Positions 52,285 to 61,849 are shown, counted from the first letter of the stretch. The stretch is DNA of 64,000 bases from Vreelandella stevensii S18214 (GCF_000275725.1 NZ_AJTS01000051.1:1-64000); one strand, 5' to 3'. Notes: generated by a model from the sequence alone, not told the origin. Program-made: numbers and translations.

Positions 52285-53346
52285 TCAAGTAGATCGAGCG
52301 TTAGCGCTGGCGCTGTGTACTAACTCATGAAGGTACGCCAGCTTGTCACGCACCGGGGGAGGCAGTACCCCCGGTGCCAGGTCCAGTAGCCCCATATCAC
52401 GGTTGAGCTCATTGACGACCATCCCCACCTGATGAAACGCTCTTAACATGCTGTCCAGCGTGCCGTCATATTCGGCCCGTGAAATCCCCATGTGTAGAGC
52501 GGTGTCCAGCACGGCCACCATGTCCAGATAAAACGCAAAGGTTTCGGCGAAGTCCTCCCACGGGTGCATGGCGGCATAGGCAGAAATGAACCGTGTTGGC
52601 CAGTCGGCCGGCGCGCCTTGCTGATAGTAGGTTTCCAGCGCATCACCGTAGGTGGGGGCGTTATGGTCGCCAAACACTCGGACGCTGGCGGCCTCATCCT
52701 GATCCTTGACCAACAAGTCCCAGTAGTAATGCCCCACCTCATGGCGAAAATGACCGATCAGGGTGCGGTGGGACTCGTTCATGTCCACCCGCAGTCGCTC
52801 ACGCTCGACGTCGTCGGCTTCCTTGACGTTGATGGTGATATGGCCGTTGGCATGGCCGGTATAGACTTTCTCCTGATTCGCCGTGGAGCGCCAGAGCCCT
52901 TTGTCAGGGAGGGCGTCGGCCATGAACGAGAAGTTCAAGGGGACGCGAATATCATCGCCCTGGGTTCCGTGGGGGAGCTTGAGAATCTCCAGGGTGTGGA
53001 ACAGACGACGCTTGGCAGCTTCCAGTGCGGCCCAGCGCTCGCGGTGACCCTCTACATTCAGGTCGGGAATCACATCGTTGTAGCGGCAGCAGTCGCACAG
53101 CGTGTCGGCTTCGCCTTCGGTCATGATCACCATGCGGTTGCATACGTTCTCTACCGCGTAATTATGGCACTTCATCAAGAGGGTGCCGCAGCCTTCGTGG
53201 GTGCAGCGGTATCCCCCGCCTTCCAAAGGGGCCAAGGCAACGATATTGCTGCAGGCCGGGCACCAGCCGACTTCCGACTCACAGGCAACACAATGGGTGT
53301 TCTCGAAGAACAGCGGGTTGCCGCACTGGCAATTGAACGCTTGCAT
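52285..53346 (-). CDS. Zinc-ribbon metallopeptidase (DUF2248-type)
   Basis: A 353-residue protein. N-terminal cysteine knuckles (CQCGNPLFFENTHCVAC, CPAC, CDCC) form zinc ribbons, and a HEVGHYYWD motif near residue 205 supplies the HExxH zinc-peptidase site; ETFAFYLDM may give the third ligand. No signal peptide, so it should act in the cytoplasm. AAGGAGG precedes 53346; a longer frame from 53379 is less likely. Genes of this type often accompany the ATP-grasp/alpha-E pair, so it may remove what the ligase adds. Confidence 0.85.
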   Translation of the reverse strand: MQAFNCQCGNPLFFENTHCVACESEVGWCPACSNIVALAPLEGGGYRCTHEGCGTLLMKCHNYAVENVCNRMVIMTEGEADTLCDCCRYNDVIPDLNVEGHRERWAALEAAKRRLFHTLEILKLPHGTQGDDIRVPLNFSFMADALPDKGLWRSTANQEKVYTGHANGHITINVKEADDVERERLRVDMNESHRTLIGHFRHEVGHYYWDLLVKDQDEAASVRVFGDHNAPTYGDALETYYQQGAPADWPTRFISAYAAMHPWEDFAETFAFYLDMVAVLDTALHMGISRAEYDGTLDSMLRAFHQVGMVVNELNRDMGLLDLAPGVLPPPVRDKLAYLHELVHSASANARST

Positions 53347-53486
53347 GGATACCTCCTTGTGGAAAGCCACGTTATGCATCGTCGATAGGCAGGTTGAGAA
53401 GGCGCCCTGACAGCATAGCGAGGCTCTTTCCTTGAGGGAAAGGCTATTTCCCCAGTGCGGTGAATTTAGCTTTATCGAGTGGCTAA

Positions 53487-53502
53487 TTGACGTTTACGTC
53501 AA
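53487..53502. promoter_or_regulatory. LiuR-like palindromic operator upstream of mmsA
   Basis: TTGACG-TTTA-CGTCAA is a perfect palindrome about 70 bases before the mmsA start. It resembles the binding motif that I recall for LiuR, a MerR-family repressor of branched-chain amino acid catabolism in proteobacteria. The regulator gene is not in the window. Confidence 0.6.
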
Positions 53503-53569
53503 CTTACTGATATACCCTAGGGGCTCCTTATTCAACCCCATAACAAACACAACCACGAGGAACGTCTGT

Positions 53570-55066
53570 ATGTCCGTTCGCCAGATACCCATGTATATCG
53601 ATGGCCAGCCGGTCGAGTCGCAAAGCCAGGAGTGGCGCGATGTCGTCAATCCGGCGACCCAGCAGGTCGTGGCCCGGGTGCCTTTCTGTACCCCTGACGA
53701 GGTAGAGCGTGCCATTGCCAGTGCCAAAACCGCGTTCAAGGAGTGGCGCAAGGTGCCGCTGGGCAAGCGCATGCGCATCATGCTGAAACTTCAGGCCCTG
53801 ATTCGTGAGCACACCGCGGAACTCGCCGCGCTGATCACCGAAGAGCATGGCAAGACGCTGCCTGACGCAGAAGGCGAAGTAGGCCGCGGGCTGGAAGTGG
53901 TCGAGCACGCCTGCTCGATTACGTCTCTGCAACTGGGTGAACTCGCCGAAAACGCGGCCAATGAGGTCGATGTGTATACCATGCATCAGCCGCTGGGCGT
54001 GGGCGCCGGGATCACGGCGTTCAACTTCCCCATCATGCTGCCTTGCTTCATGTTTCCGCTGGCCATTGCCACGGGCAATACGTTCGTTCTGAAGCCTTCC
54101 GAGCAGGACCCCAGCTCGACCATGCGGCTGGTGGAACTGGCCCATGAGGCGGGTATTCCGGCGGGCGTGCTCAACGTGGTGCATGGCGGACCCGAAGTCG
54201 CCAACCAGATTGCCGACCACCAGGACATCAAGGCGCTGTCGTTCATTGGCTCTACCCATGTGGGATCGCTGCTGTATGGTCGTGCGGCGGCGGCAGGGAA
54301 GCGTATGCAGTCCATGATGGGGGCCAAGAACCACTGTGTGGTGATGCCGGATGCCAACCGTAGTCAGGCCATCGACAGCCTGCTGGGGTCGGCCTTTGGG
54401 GCAGCGGGTCAGCGCTGTATGGCCAACTCGGTGGTGGTGCTGGTAGGCGAGGCGCAAGAGTGGCTGAGCGATATCGAAGCAGGCGCCCGTAGCATGAAGG
54501 TCGGCCCCGGTACCCAGCGGGATGCCGACCTGGGGCCGCTGGTGTCTCCTCAGGCCAAGGAGCGTGTCGAGCGCTTGATCACCGCCGGTGAAAAAGAGGG
54601 GGCCACGCTGCTGGTGGATGGCCGAGGCTACACAGTAGAAGGGTATCCGGAGGGCAACTTCGTGGGGCCGACGCTGTTTGCCAACGTCACGCCGGAGATG
54701 ACCATTTACCGGGAAGAGATATTTGGTCCGGTGCTATGCGTGGTGGGGGTCGAGACGCTGGATGATGCCATCGACTTCATCAACGCCAACCCGAACGGCA
54801 ACGGCACGTCGATTTTCACCAACTCGGGCTGGGTGGCGCGCCGATTCGAAACCGATATCGACGTTGGTCAGATCGGTATCAACGTGCCGATCCCGGTGCC
54901 GGTGGCCTACTTCAGCTTCACCGGCTCTCGGGCTTCCAAACTGGGGGATTTGGGCCCCAACGGCAAGCAGGCCATCGCGTTCTGGACGCAAACCAAAACG
55001 GTGACCGCACGCTGGTTCGAGCCCGAAAACGTCTCCAGCGGCATCAATAGCACCATTGCGCTCTAG
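53570..55066 (+). CDS. mmsA: CoA-acylating methylmalonate-semialdehyde dehydrogenase
   Basis: A 498-residue aldehyde dehydrogenase, the exact usual size of MmsA. It converts methylmalonate (and malonate) semialdehyde to propionyl-CoA (acetyl-CoA), a late step in valine and inositol breakdown. Features: [25 protein letters not shown] in place of the Glu-containing motif, and the catalytic Cys in GQRCMANS. A frame opens at 53432, but the family N terminus ([10 protein letters not shown]) and GAGGAA spacing favour 53570. A palindromic operator lies upstream. It stands alone. Confidence 0.92.
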   Translation: MSVRQIPMYIDGQPVESQSQEWRDVVNPATQQVVARVPFCTPDEVERAIASAKTAFKEWRKVPLGKRMRIMLKLQALIREHTAELAALITEEHGKTLPDAEGEVGRGLEVVEHACSITSLQLGELAENAANEVDVYTMHQPLGVGAGITAFNFPIMLPCFMFPLAIATGNTFVLKPSEQDPSSTMRLVELAHEAGIPAGVLNVVHGGPEVANQIADHQDIKALSFIGSTHVGSLLYGRAAAAGKRMQSMMGAKNHCVVMPDANRSQAIDSLLGSAFGAAGQRCMANSVVVLVGEAQEWLSDIEAGARSMKVGPGTQRDADLGPLVSPQAKERVERLITAGEKEGATLLVDGRGYTVEGYPEGNFVGPTLFANVTPEMTIYREEIFGPVLCVVGVETLDDAIDFINANPNGNGTSIFTNSGWVARRFETDIDVGQIGINVPIPVPVAYFSFTGSRASKLGDLGPNGKQAIAFWTQTKTVTARWFEPENVSSGINSTIAL

Positions 55067-55093
55067 ATATTTGGCGAACCGCTGACGCATCAG

Positions 55094-55119
55094 GGGCCCT
55101 CTGCCGCGGCAGAGGGCCC
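55094..55119. terminator. Hairpin terminator between mmsA and the next gene
   Basis: GGGCCCTCTGCC and GGCAGAGGGCCC form a 12-bp perfect stem around GC. It lies between convergent genes and can work in both directions. Confidence 0.75.
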
Positions 55120-55125
55120 TGGGGA

Positions 55126-55815
55126 TCAGACGGGTTCGAATAAAGGCAGGCTGTCGCGCAGGAGCTGTTCTATAGGCTCCAGTTGGCTTTCATGCAGCAC
55201 CAGCAGGTAAGGAGCATCCTGTTCATCGTTGAGTGGCGCAAGGAGTGCAAACTCGCCCTCTTCAAGATGGAACTCATGGATTTCTCGCAGCCCGTGAGGA
55301 GTTTCGCACTGAGAGCAGCGATAGGTGTCGTCTTCGCCGTACACCAGGCGGTGATACATCTTGAACAGCGTGTACAGCGCTAGCCCCCCTTCGAACGCTT
55401 GCCAGCGAGCGGGTGTTTCTCGAATGTCTTCGTTCAAGACCAGACCTTCGGCCTCGGCATCGGCAATGGCGTCGGCCAGCGGTTCTGCCAGAATGGCGCT
55501 GCCATCGGCTGGCAGCGGTGCATTTTGCTGATTCGCCGCCGTAAAGCGCGCAGCAGCAGCATGAAAATCTGCCAGGCTGTTGAGATGGAAGTCCGCATGT
55601 TGCAGGTCGGCTGGCTCGAAACCGCCATTCTCCCAGCCGTGAATGACACGTAGCGTAATTTGACCCCGGGCGATGGGGCGGGCCAATAAGGCATGAAGCA
55701 TGATACGGATATGCAGCTGGCGTTCATCCGTGTCGTTTTCGAACGCACGGTAAGGGTCGGCGAACAATGCATGCAAACGCCCCGGCGTGTGCTCTCTTGC
55801 TTCAGAATAAGACAT
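55126..55815 (-). CDS. Hypothetical protein with one CxxC pair
   Basis: A 229-residue soluble acidic protein that I do not recognise. It has many alanines and histidines in the first half (QHADFHLNSLADFHAAAARFT) and a single CSQCETPHG knuckle near residue 175, followed by LREIHEFHLEEGEFALL. No signal peptide or membrane segment. Coding character and the isolated position with its own promoter space (55816-55989) support a real gene. Confidence 0.7.
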   Translation of the reverse strand: MSYSEAREHTPGRLHALFADPYRAFENDTDERQLHIRIMLHALLARPIARGQITLRVIHGWENGGFEPADLQHADFHLNSLADFHAAAARFTAANQQNAPLPADGSAILAEPLADAIADAEAEGLVLNEDIRETPARWQAFEGGLALYTLFKMYHRLVYGEDDTYRCSQCETPHGLREIHEFHLEEGEFALLAPLNDEQDAPYLLVLHESQLEPIEQLLRDSLPLFEPV

Positions 55816-55989
55816 GGTGGTTTCCCTGTTACAGACGCCGTTTGCTCAACGCTGCCTTTTTTATGAAATACAGTCGATAAGAGTATGGCGAGCCTCAAGG
55901 TGTAATGAAAGTCTAATCCGTTAGCATTTTGTTAACCATGACCACGTATCGCGCAAGGCGTTTATCAACACGACAAAAAAGAGGTAAGC

Positions 55990-56577
55990 ATGTCTGCGTC
56001 ATTAAGCCGTTTTAAAATTCCCGAAACCCTGGACGACCTGCCTGACGACATTCGCACGGCCATATTGGCGGTACAGGAAAAAGCCGGGTTCGTGCCCAAT
56101 GTGTTCCTCATGTTGGCCCACCGTCCAGCGGAGTTTCGTGCCTTCTTTGCCTACCACGACGCCTTGATGGAGCGGGAGTCCGACACCCTGAGCAAGGCCG
56201 AAAAGGAAATGATTGTGGTCACTACCAGCGCGCGCAATCGCTGCCTTTACTGCGTTGTGGCACATGGCGCGCTGGTACGTATTTACACCAAAGACCCTCT
56301 GTTGGCCGATAACGTTGCCATCAACCACCAGGCGGCGGGGTTGAGCGAGCGGCATCGGCGCATGCTCGATTTTGCGCTACACAGCGCCATCGAGCTGGGC
56401 GAGCTGACGCCCGAATGGCAAACCCGGCTGGCGGAAGTGGGCTTTACGCTGGATGATTGCTGGGACATCGGTGCCGTGGCCGCCTTCTTTGGCATGTCGA
56501 ATCGTCTGGTCACCCTGGCAGGCACGCCGCCCAACCCGGAGTTCTACCTGATGGGGCGCGTGCCCAAACCTGCTTAG
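55990..56577 (+). CDS. AhpD/carboxymuconolactone-decarboxylase-like peroxidase-related protein
   Basis: A 195-residue all-helical protein with the AhpD active-site pattern (ARNRCLYCVVAHGALVR: Glu upstream, C-x-x-C, then His). It belongs to the uncharacterised peroxidase-related subgroup. Such proteins reduce peroxides or act as thiol redox partners. AGAGGT precedes the start. The following thiamine gene is separately controlled, so no functional link is implied. Confidence 0.85.
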   Translation: MSASLSRFKIPETLDDLPDDIRTAILAVQEKAGFVPNVFLMLAHRPAEFRAFFAYHDALMERESDTLSKAEKEMIVVTTSARNRCLYCVVAHGALVRIYTKDPLLADNVAINHQAAGLSERHRRMLDFALHSAIELGELTPEWQTRLAEVGFTLDDCWDIGAVAAFFGMSNRLVTLAGTPPNPEFYLMGRVPKPA

Positions 56578-56645
56578 GCCAGAGCGCAGTACGCACGGCA
56601 GCGCTTTACCGGGGCGCTCCTTTCAGTGAAGATACCGCCTTCATT

Positions 56646-56738
56646 CACTGTCGCCAGGGGAGCCCTTCGTGGGCTGAGAATGCACGCCATGCAGACCCTG
56701 GAACCTGATCCGGATAGTACCGGCGGAGGAAGCGCGAC
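56646..56738 (+). ncRNA. TPP riboswitch (THI element)
   Basis: The conserved core is clear: GGGCTGAGA (56671-56679), ACCCTGGAACCTGATC (56695-56710) and CCGGATAGTACCGGCGGAGGA (56711 onward). The outer stem GTCGC (56650-56654) pairs with GCGAC (56734-56738) directly before the ATG. The ribosome site GGAGGA (56725-56730) lies within the 3' part of the aptamer, so binding of thiamine pyrophosphate should block translation directly without a separate expression platform. Confidence 0.93.
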
Positions 56739-58130
56739 ATGCCGTACCTGACGTCTGCAGTGCTGGGCGCAGCGCTGTGCTGCTTTGCATTTTTAGGCCT
56801 TCGGGCGCGTTTTGGGGGAAGCTCGCTGGATGACTACGTCACGGCGCGCAACTCGCAAACGGCAACGACCCTGGGGTTCTCTTTTCTGGCCTCGGGAATG
56901 GGGGCCTGGATTCTCTTTGCGCCGCCTGAAATTGGCGCCTTCGTGGGGCCGGTGGCGCTGCTGGGCTATGCCGTGGGCTCGGCGCTGCCCTTCCTGGTGC
57001 TGGGGCTTTATGGCCCCAGAATACGTCGTGCGCTACCCGCCGGGCGCAGTATCGCCGAGTTTGCCGAAGCGTGTTATGGCAAGGGGGTCCGTCACTATGT
57101 CACGCTGGCCTCCGTGGCGTATATGGGGTGCTTTCTGGCAGCTGAGCTGACGGCCATCGGCGCCATTACCGCGCTACTGTCAGACGTTCCGCCTGCCTGG
57201 GTCATCATTGGTGTGGCGCTGACGACTCTCATCTATACCGTGCTCGGTGGCCTGCGCGCTAGCCTGGCCACCGACCGCTGGCAGGCCTGGCTGCTCTTGA
57301 TACTGTTATGCGCCGTGGCGGGCGTCACGTTATGGCGCCTGCCTTCCATGCCCAGCGATGCGGCGCTACCGGACGTCCCCCTCGGGGCGTCGCTGAGCGT
57401 GGCGCTGACGCTGATCATTGCCGTGACCGCGGCCAATTTGTTTCACCAGGGCTACTGGCAGCGGCTCTGGGCGGCTCAGGATAGCGCCAGTCTTGGCCGT
57501 GGCGCGTGGCTGGGGGCCGTCATGACGGTGCTGGTGGTCATGGTGATTGGTGGTGTCGGCATGATGGCGGCACTCAGTGGGGTGAGCCTGGGCGAGCCAC
57601 CGATGCCCTTTTTTGCCCTGTTGGCAGAGGCTCCTGTCTGGATCACACTCCCGGCTCTGGTGCTGGCCGTCACGCTGGTGACTTCCAGCGTGGATACGTT
57701 GCAAAACGGCATTGCCTCGCTGTGGGCAACGGGAGATCAACCAAAAGCGTTGCATGCAGCGCGCTGGATCACGGTGCTGCTGATGGTGCCGGTGATCCTC
57801 ATCGCCTTGCAAGGGCTATCGGTACTGAGGCTGTTTTTGATAGCCGACTTGCTGTGTGCGGCCATCGTGGTGCCAGTGCTGCTGGGCCTGTGGCAACGCA
57901 TGTCGCCGCTGGCGGCCATCAGCGGTGGCGTGGCGGGGCTGGTGGGGGCGGTATTGCCGGGCTGGCTGGGGCAAGGCTCCTTGATGGCGGGCATCATGGC
58001 CGCCACGTTTCCTGGCAGTATTCCTACTCTTGGTCCCTTCGTGGGGGCGCTGATGCTCTCGAGCCTGGTGAGTATCCTCGTGGCGTGGTGGCTCCCTTCG
58101 GGCAAGGTGTTAAAAAAATCAACGCGTTAG
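56739..58130 (+). CDS. SSS-family transporter under TPP control, probable thiamine or precursor uptake
   Basis: A 463-residue protein with about thirteen hydrophobic helices and solute:sodium symporter features (DDYVTARNSQTATTLGFSFLASGMGAW, where the Ser/Ala-rich helix binds substrate and sodium). It is related to PanF-like symporters. The TPP riboswitch directly before the start shows that it is turned off when thiamine pyrophosphate is plentiful, so it most likely imports thiamine, HMP or another thiamine precursor. A comparable candidate has been called ThiV; I cannot confirm that it is the same branch. Confidence 0.85.
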   Translation: MPYLTSAVLGAALCCFAFLGLRARFGGSSLDDYVTARNSQTATTLGFSFLASGMGAWILFAPPEIGAFVGPVALLGYAVGSALPFLVLGLYGPRIRRALPAGRSIAEFAEACYGKGVRHYVTLASVAYMGCFLAAELTAIGAITALLSDVPPAWVIIGVALTTLIYTVLGGLRASLATDRWQAWLLLILLCAVAGVTLWRLPSMPSDAALPDVPLGASLSVALTLIIAVTAANLFHQGYWQRLWAAQDSASLGRGAWLGAVMTVLVVMVIGGVGMMAALSGVSLGEPPMPFFALLAEAPVWITLPALVLAVTLVTSSVDTLQNGIASLWATGDQPKALHAARWITVLLMVPVILIALQGLSVLRLFLIADLLCAAIVVPVLLGLWQRMSPLAAISGGVAGLVGAVLPGWLGQGSLMAGIMAATFPGSIPTLGPFVGALMLSSLVSILVAWWLPSGKVLKKSTR

Positions 58131-58214
58131 GCAGACTGTGTAGTTTCGCGCTATGATGTCGAAAGGGTTTGAAATACACAAAGGAGTGTTAACTATATAT
58201 CGGGTGTAACCACC

Positions 58215-59666
58215 ATGAGCCACCTGTTGCCATCCAATGAAGCGTCGCGCATTGCTGCTTTGCAAGAGCTGGCGTTACTGGACACCCCCAATGAGCCGGT
58301 ATTCGACCGAGTGACTCGGTTGGTCACCGTGCTGTTGGGGGTACCACTTTCCACGGTGACGCTCGTGGATACCGACCGACAGTGGTTCAAGTCTCAGGTG
58401 GGGCTGGAGCTTTCGGAAACTCCTCGCGACGTGGCGTTTTGTGCCTATACCGTGCTGGCGGAAGCGCCGTTGGTCGTCAACGATGCACGCCTGGACCCCC
58501 GCTTTGCCAATAATCCTTACGTCGATAAGCCCGACGGCATCCGCTTCTACGTCGGCATCCCTCTGAAAACCACCCAGGGGCTGGTGTTGGGGTCACTGTG
58601 TGCCATGGATACCCGGCCCCGCGAACTAACCCCCCAGGAGTTCACCGCGCTACAGGACCTGGCCGATGTGGTGTCCGGTGAAATTCATTTGCGCGAGCGC
58701 TTGATTCAGCAAGAGAAGCGCAATGCCAGCTTCAAACGCGACCTTGCGGCGCTGCATCGTAGTCTGGAGCAGCAGATCGAGCGACGTACCCGCGAGCTCA
58801 ACCTGGTCATCGAGTCGGCTTACGATGCCTACCTGAGTATCGATGATCGTGGTCGGGTGCTGGACTGGAATCGCGCCGCACAAGCCATGTTCGGCTGGTC
58901 GCGCAAGGAGGCGTTGGCCCGCCCCATTACCGACCTGATGTTTCCCGTAGGCGTGCCCGGGCAGGACGATCCTTCACCCATCGAATGGGAAGCCCGGCGT
59001 CGAGATGGTGGGCGCTTGCCGGTAGAGATTCGCCACCAGCGCTACGAGCTCAATGGGCGTTGGCGGCGCAGCCTGTTCATACACGACATCACCGAGCGGC
59101 AGCAGCTGGCACGCCTGCGTGACCAGGAGGCCAGGCAGGATGCCTTGACCGAGTTGCCCAACCGCCGAGCCCTCGACGAACGCTTGCCTGAGGCCATGGC
59201 GCGTACTCGGCGGAGTCTCGTACCGCTGGCGGTCATGTTTCTCGACCTGGATGGGTTCAAACGAATCAATGACCTGTATGGACATGCCATGGGCGATGAG
59301 CTGCTGCGCGACATCGCCAGACGCTTGCAAGCTGCGCTGCGTGAAACGGACTTCGTGGCCCGTTGGGCGGGGGATGAGTTTGTGCTGATACTGGAGAACA
59401 TGGACAGCGACGCTATCGAACCGCTGGCGCAGAAGCTGATCCGCACCATTGAAGATCCGCTGACCATGGGCGACATAGTGCTCGAGGTCAGCACCAGTAT
59501 CGGCGTGGCCGAGTATGTGCCTGGCGGAGAAGAAACCCCGCAAGAGTTGTTGAAGCGAGCCGATGTGGCGATGTATGAAGCCAAGCGGGCAGGCAAGGCG
59601 CAGGCGCGGCTAGCAAGCCCTGTGCTGCCGTCAACCAACGCCAGCGAAGTCAAGGAATGCACATGA
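58215..59666 (+). CDS. GAF-PAS-GGDEF diguanylate cyclase
   Basis: Domains in order: GAF (about 25-170, VTLVDTDRQWFKSQVGL and the ETPRDVAFCAYT motif), coiled coil (170-195), PAS (198-300, ESAYDAYLSIDDRGRVLDWN) and GGDEF (315-470). The catalytic loop is RWAGDEF, with Ala in place of the first Gly, a variant found in active cyclases. It should make cyclic di-GMP in response to a signal at GAF or PAS. No EAL domain. The corA-like gene starts in its stop codon (ATGA). AAAGGAG lies 28 bases before the ATG, too far to be its own ribosome site. Confidence 0.9.
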   Translation: MSHLLPSNEASRIAALQELALLDTPNEPVFDRVTRLVTVLLGVPLSTVTLVDTDRQWFKSQVGLELSETPRDVAFCAYTVLAEAPLVVNDARLDPRFANNPYVDKPDGIRFYVGIPLKTTQGLVLGSLCAMDTRPRELTPQEFTALQDLADVVSGEIHLRERLIQQEKRNASFKRDLAALHRSLEQQIERRTRELNLVIESAYDAYLSIDDRGRVLDWNRAAQAMFGWSRKEALARPITDLMFPVGVPGQDDPSPIEWEARRRDGGRLPVEIRHQRYELNGRWRRSLFIHDITERQQLARLRDQEARQDALTELPNRRALDERLPEAMARTRRSLVPLAVMFLDLDGFKRINDLYGHAMGDELLRDIARRLQAALRETDFVARWAGDEFVLILENMDSDAIEPLAQKLIRTIEDPLTMGDIVLEVSTSIGVAEYVPGGEETPQELLKRADVAMYEAKRAGKAQARLASPVLPSTNASEVKECT

Positions 59667-60630
59667 TTCGATGCCTGATGACCACCCCCGAGGGAGAAGT
59701 GCGCGAAGGCGACCTTTCGCTGATCGATGTCTGGAAACGCCTGGAGGGCGCGCATATCTGGGTGGACATGCAGGGTGAAAGCGAAGCCAGCGAGCGTGAG
59801 GTGCTCGAAGGGTTTGCGTGCCACCCCATGGCGATTCAGGATGCCCACAAGGTGCGTCATCCTCCCAAGATCGAGGAATTCGAAAACCATACGCTGATTA
59901 TCTACCGAGGCATTTCCTCCTTCGATGCTCAGCTCAACTTCGTGCCTCAACCGATGTGCTTTTTCGTGGGCGAACGCTTTCTGGTCACGCTGCATCCTGG
60001 CCTTGCGCTGAGCATCGAACGGTTACTCAACGATCAGGGCGCGCGGCTGCTGTCGCGCTCTCCCGAGCAGGTTGCCTTGCGTGTCATGTATACCTCGGCG
60101 GGCTTTTATATCGACAGCCTGCTGGAGTTCGAGACCGAGCTGAGCGACCTGGAAGACGAGTTGTTGGAGAACGGCAATGACGTATTGATGCGCCGGATTA
60201 CTGCGTATCGCTCGCGGTTGGTCAAGATGCGTCGGGTATTCAACTATCACAAGGGCATCACTCAAGAGCTGACGGCGTATGACTACGCACATCTCCCTCG
60301 CTGGGAGAGTGAAACGCTGCATGCCATCACCGATGTGGAAGAGCGTTTCGAGCGCCTGCATTCGCTGACCCAGATGTATTACGACATTTGTGGCGACTTG
60401 ATAAATGGTTACATCTCGATTTCATCGCATCAGCTGAATATCACCATGCGTGTGTTGACCGTCATTACCGCCATTTTCGTGCCGCTGACCTTTATTGCCG
60501 GTATTTATGGCATGAACTTCGAATACATGCCCGAGCTTGCCTACCCGTATGGTTATTTCTTCGTACTGGGTTCATGCTGGGCATTGGCGTTGTGCTGATC
60601 TGGTGGTTCAAACGTAAAGCCTGGTTCTAG
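59663..60630 (+). pseudogene. CorA/ZntB-like divalent cation transporter, frameshifted at its C terminus
   Basis: The cytoplasmic domain and first membrane helix are intact, with the pore signature YGMNFEYMPE near residue 290. The frame then leaves the family at about 60571 (...FFVLGSCWALALC) and stops at 60598. Shifting by one base at GGTTCATG restores FMLGIGVVLIWWFKRKAWF, the expected second helix and basic tail, ending at 60630. One missing T would explain it. Without this repair the protein loses its second membrane helix. The rest would be a ZntB-type zinc or CorA-type transporter that overlaps the GGDEF gene. Confidence 0.82.
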
Positions 60631-60667
60631 ACGTTGTCCGAAAATGGGCTGCGTTCGGCCTACGGCG

Positions 60668-61849
60668 TTAAGGATCGGCAGTAGACTGAGCCAGGATACG
60701 CAGGCGTAGCGTCAACAGACAAAGCCCAAGGCCAATCAACAGCCATAGCGAGGCTAGCAGCACGGGAAACGCGCCGGGCCCGGCGGTGTCCAGTAGTGGG
60801 CCCGTCAGCGAAGGAATGATCAGTGCCCCGCAGCCCGCGGCCGTAAAGATGGCGCCGGTGGTGCGGCCCCGCATCACCATGGTGTGGTTGCACAGCGCAA
60901 ACAGGGTGGGGAAAAAAGCCGAGGCGGAGAGGCCAAACAGCAGCGCGCCTGGGGCCAATGAAAGCACCCCTGCATGCCAGCCGCCAGCGGCGCTGAGCCC
61001 AATGGCCAGGCAGCCGACCAGTACTTGCCAGGGCGCGCACCAGCGCAGTAGCGGAATGGCCAGCAAGCGTCCTGCCGAGAGCGCCAGCCAGAACAGTGTC
61101 GCCAACAGCGTGGCCTGCTCGCCGGACACTCCTGATAGCGCGCCATAGGCCGTCACCCAGCCAGCAAAGGTCACCTCGATGCCCACGTAGAGGGCGAACA
61201 ACACCATGAAGATGCCCAGCAGCAACGGATCACGATGCTTGTGCTCGCCAATGCTGCTGCTCGGCGAGGAGGGAGCTGGCATGGTGGGGCTGGCAAAGCG
61301 TGATAACGGCCACAGCATCCCGGCGACGCAAAGCCCCACCACCCAGAAAGTCCAGTGAAACTGGCCGGTCAGCGACAGCGCTGCCACCATCACCAGCGGG
61401 GTCAGCATATTGCCAACGCTGAAGCAGAAGTGCAGCGCGCTCACGTTGGGGCCTGCGGCGTCTCGGTGCAGCCACAGCAATAGCGTATTGCCCCCGGCGT
61501 TCAGCGACACTTCAGAAAAGCCTAGCAGCATGAACAGCAGCGCCAGCAACACGAGTAGTGGGCTCAAGGGCGCCAGCGCCAACCCGGCCACGGTGAGTAC
61601 GCCCATGATGAGCAGCACGCGATGCCCGTTGAAGCGGTCCATCAGCGCTCCGGTGACCAAAGCGCCGCTCATGTTACCTACAGCACGCGCCGTGAACAGC
61701 ACGGCAATCTGGCTCATGGAAGAGCCGCTGGCGCTGGCCAGGTGGGGCAGGGCAGGCCCCAGCAGCCCGCCAGTCATACCGATAGCGATGAACAGTCCAA
61801 AATAGGTCCAGGTCAGGCGGCGATGATAGGCAGAGCTGAAATGAAGCAT
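60668..61849 (-). CDS. Major facilitator superfamily transporter
   Basis: A 393-residue protein with twelve predicted helices, beginning with MLHFSSAYHRRLTWTYFG. The inter-helix motif GALMDRFNGHRVLL follows helix 2. It resembles the FucP/YbjJ-like branches of the family, but the substrate is not evident. AAGGAA lies before the ATG at 61849; the frame is open to 62005 without a ribosome site. It is divergent from the oxidoreductase gene, with 224 bases of shared upstream sequence. Confidence 0.85.
   Translation of the reverse strand: MLHFSSAYHRRLTWTYFGLFIAIGMTGGLLGPALPHLASASGSSMSQIAVLFTARAVGNMSGALVTGALMDRFNGHRVLLIMGVLTVAGLALAPLSPLLVLLALLFMLLGFSEVSLNAGGNTLLLWLHRDAAGPNVSALHFCFSVGNMLTPLVMVAALSLTGQFHWTFWVVGLCVAGMLWPLSRFASPTMPAPSSPSSSIGEHKHRDPLLLGIFMVLFALYVGIEVTFAGWVTAYGALSGVSGEQATLLATLFWLALSAGRLLAIPLLRWCAPWQVLVGCLAIGLSAAGGWHAGVLSLAPGALLFGLSASAFFPTLFALCNHTMVMRGRTTGAIFTAAGCGALIIPSLTGPLLDTAGPGAFPVLLASLWLLIGLGLCLLTLRLRILAQSTADP

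Noticed and set aside
58153-58206. A 17-codon leader peptide (starting MSKGFEIH) before the GGDEF gene
   Set aside because: It has no ribosome site of its own. The AAAGGAG it contains is unexplained, but evidence for translation is too weak.
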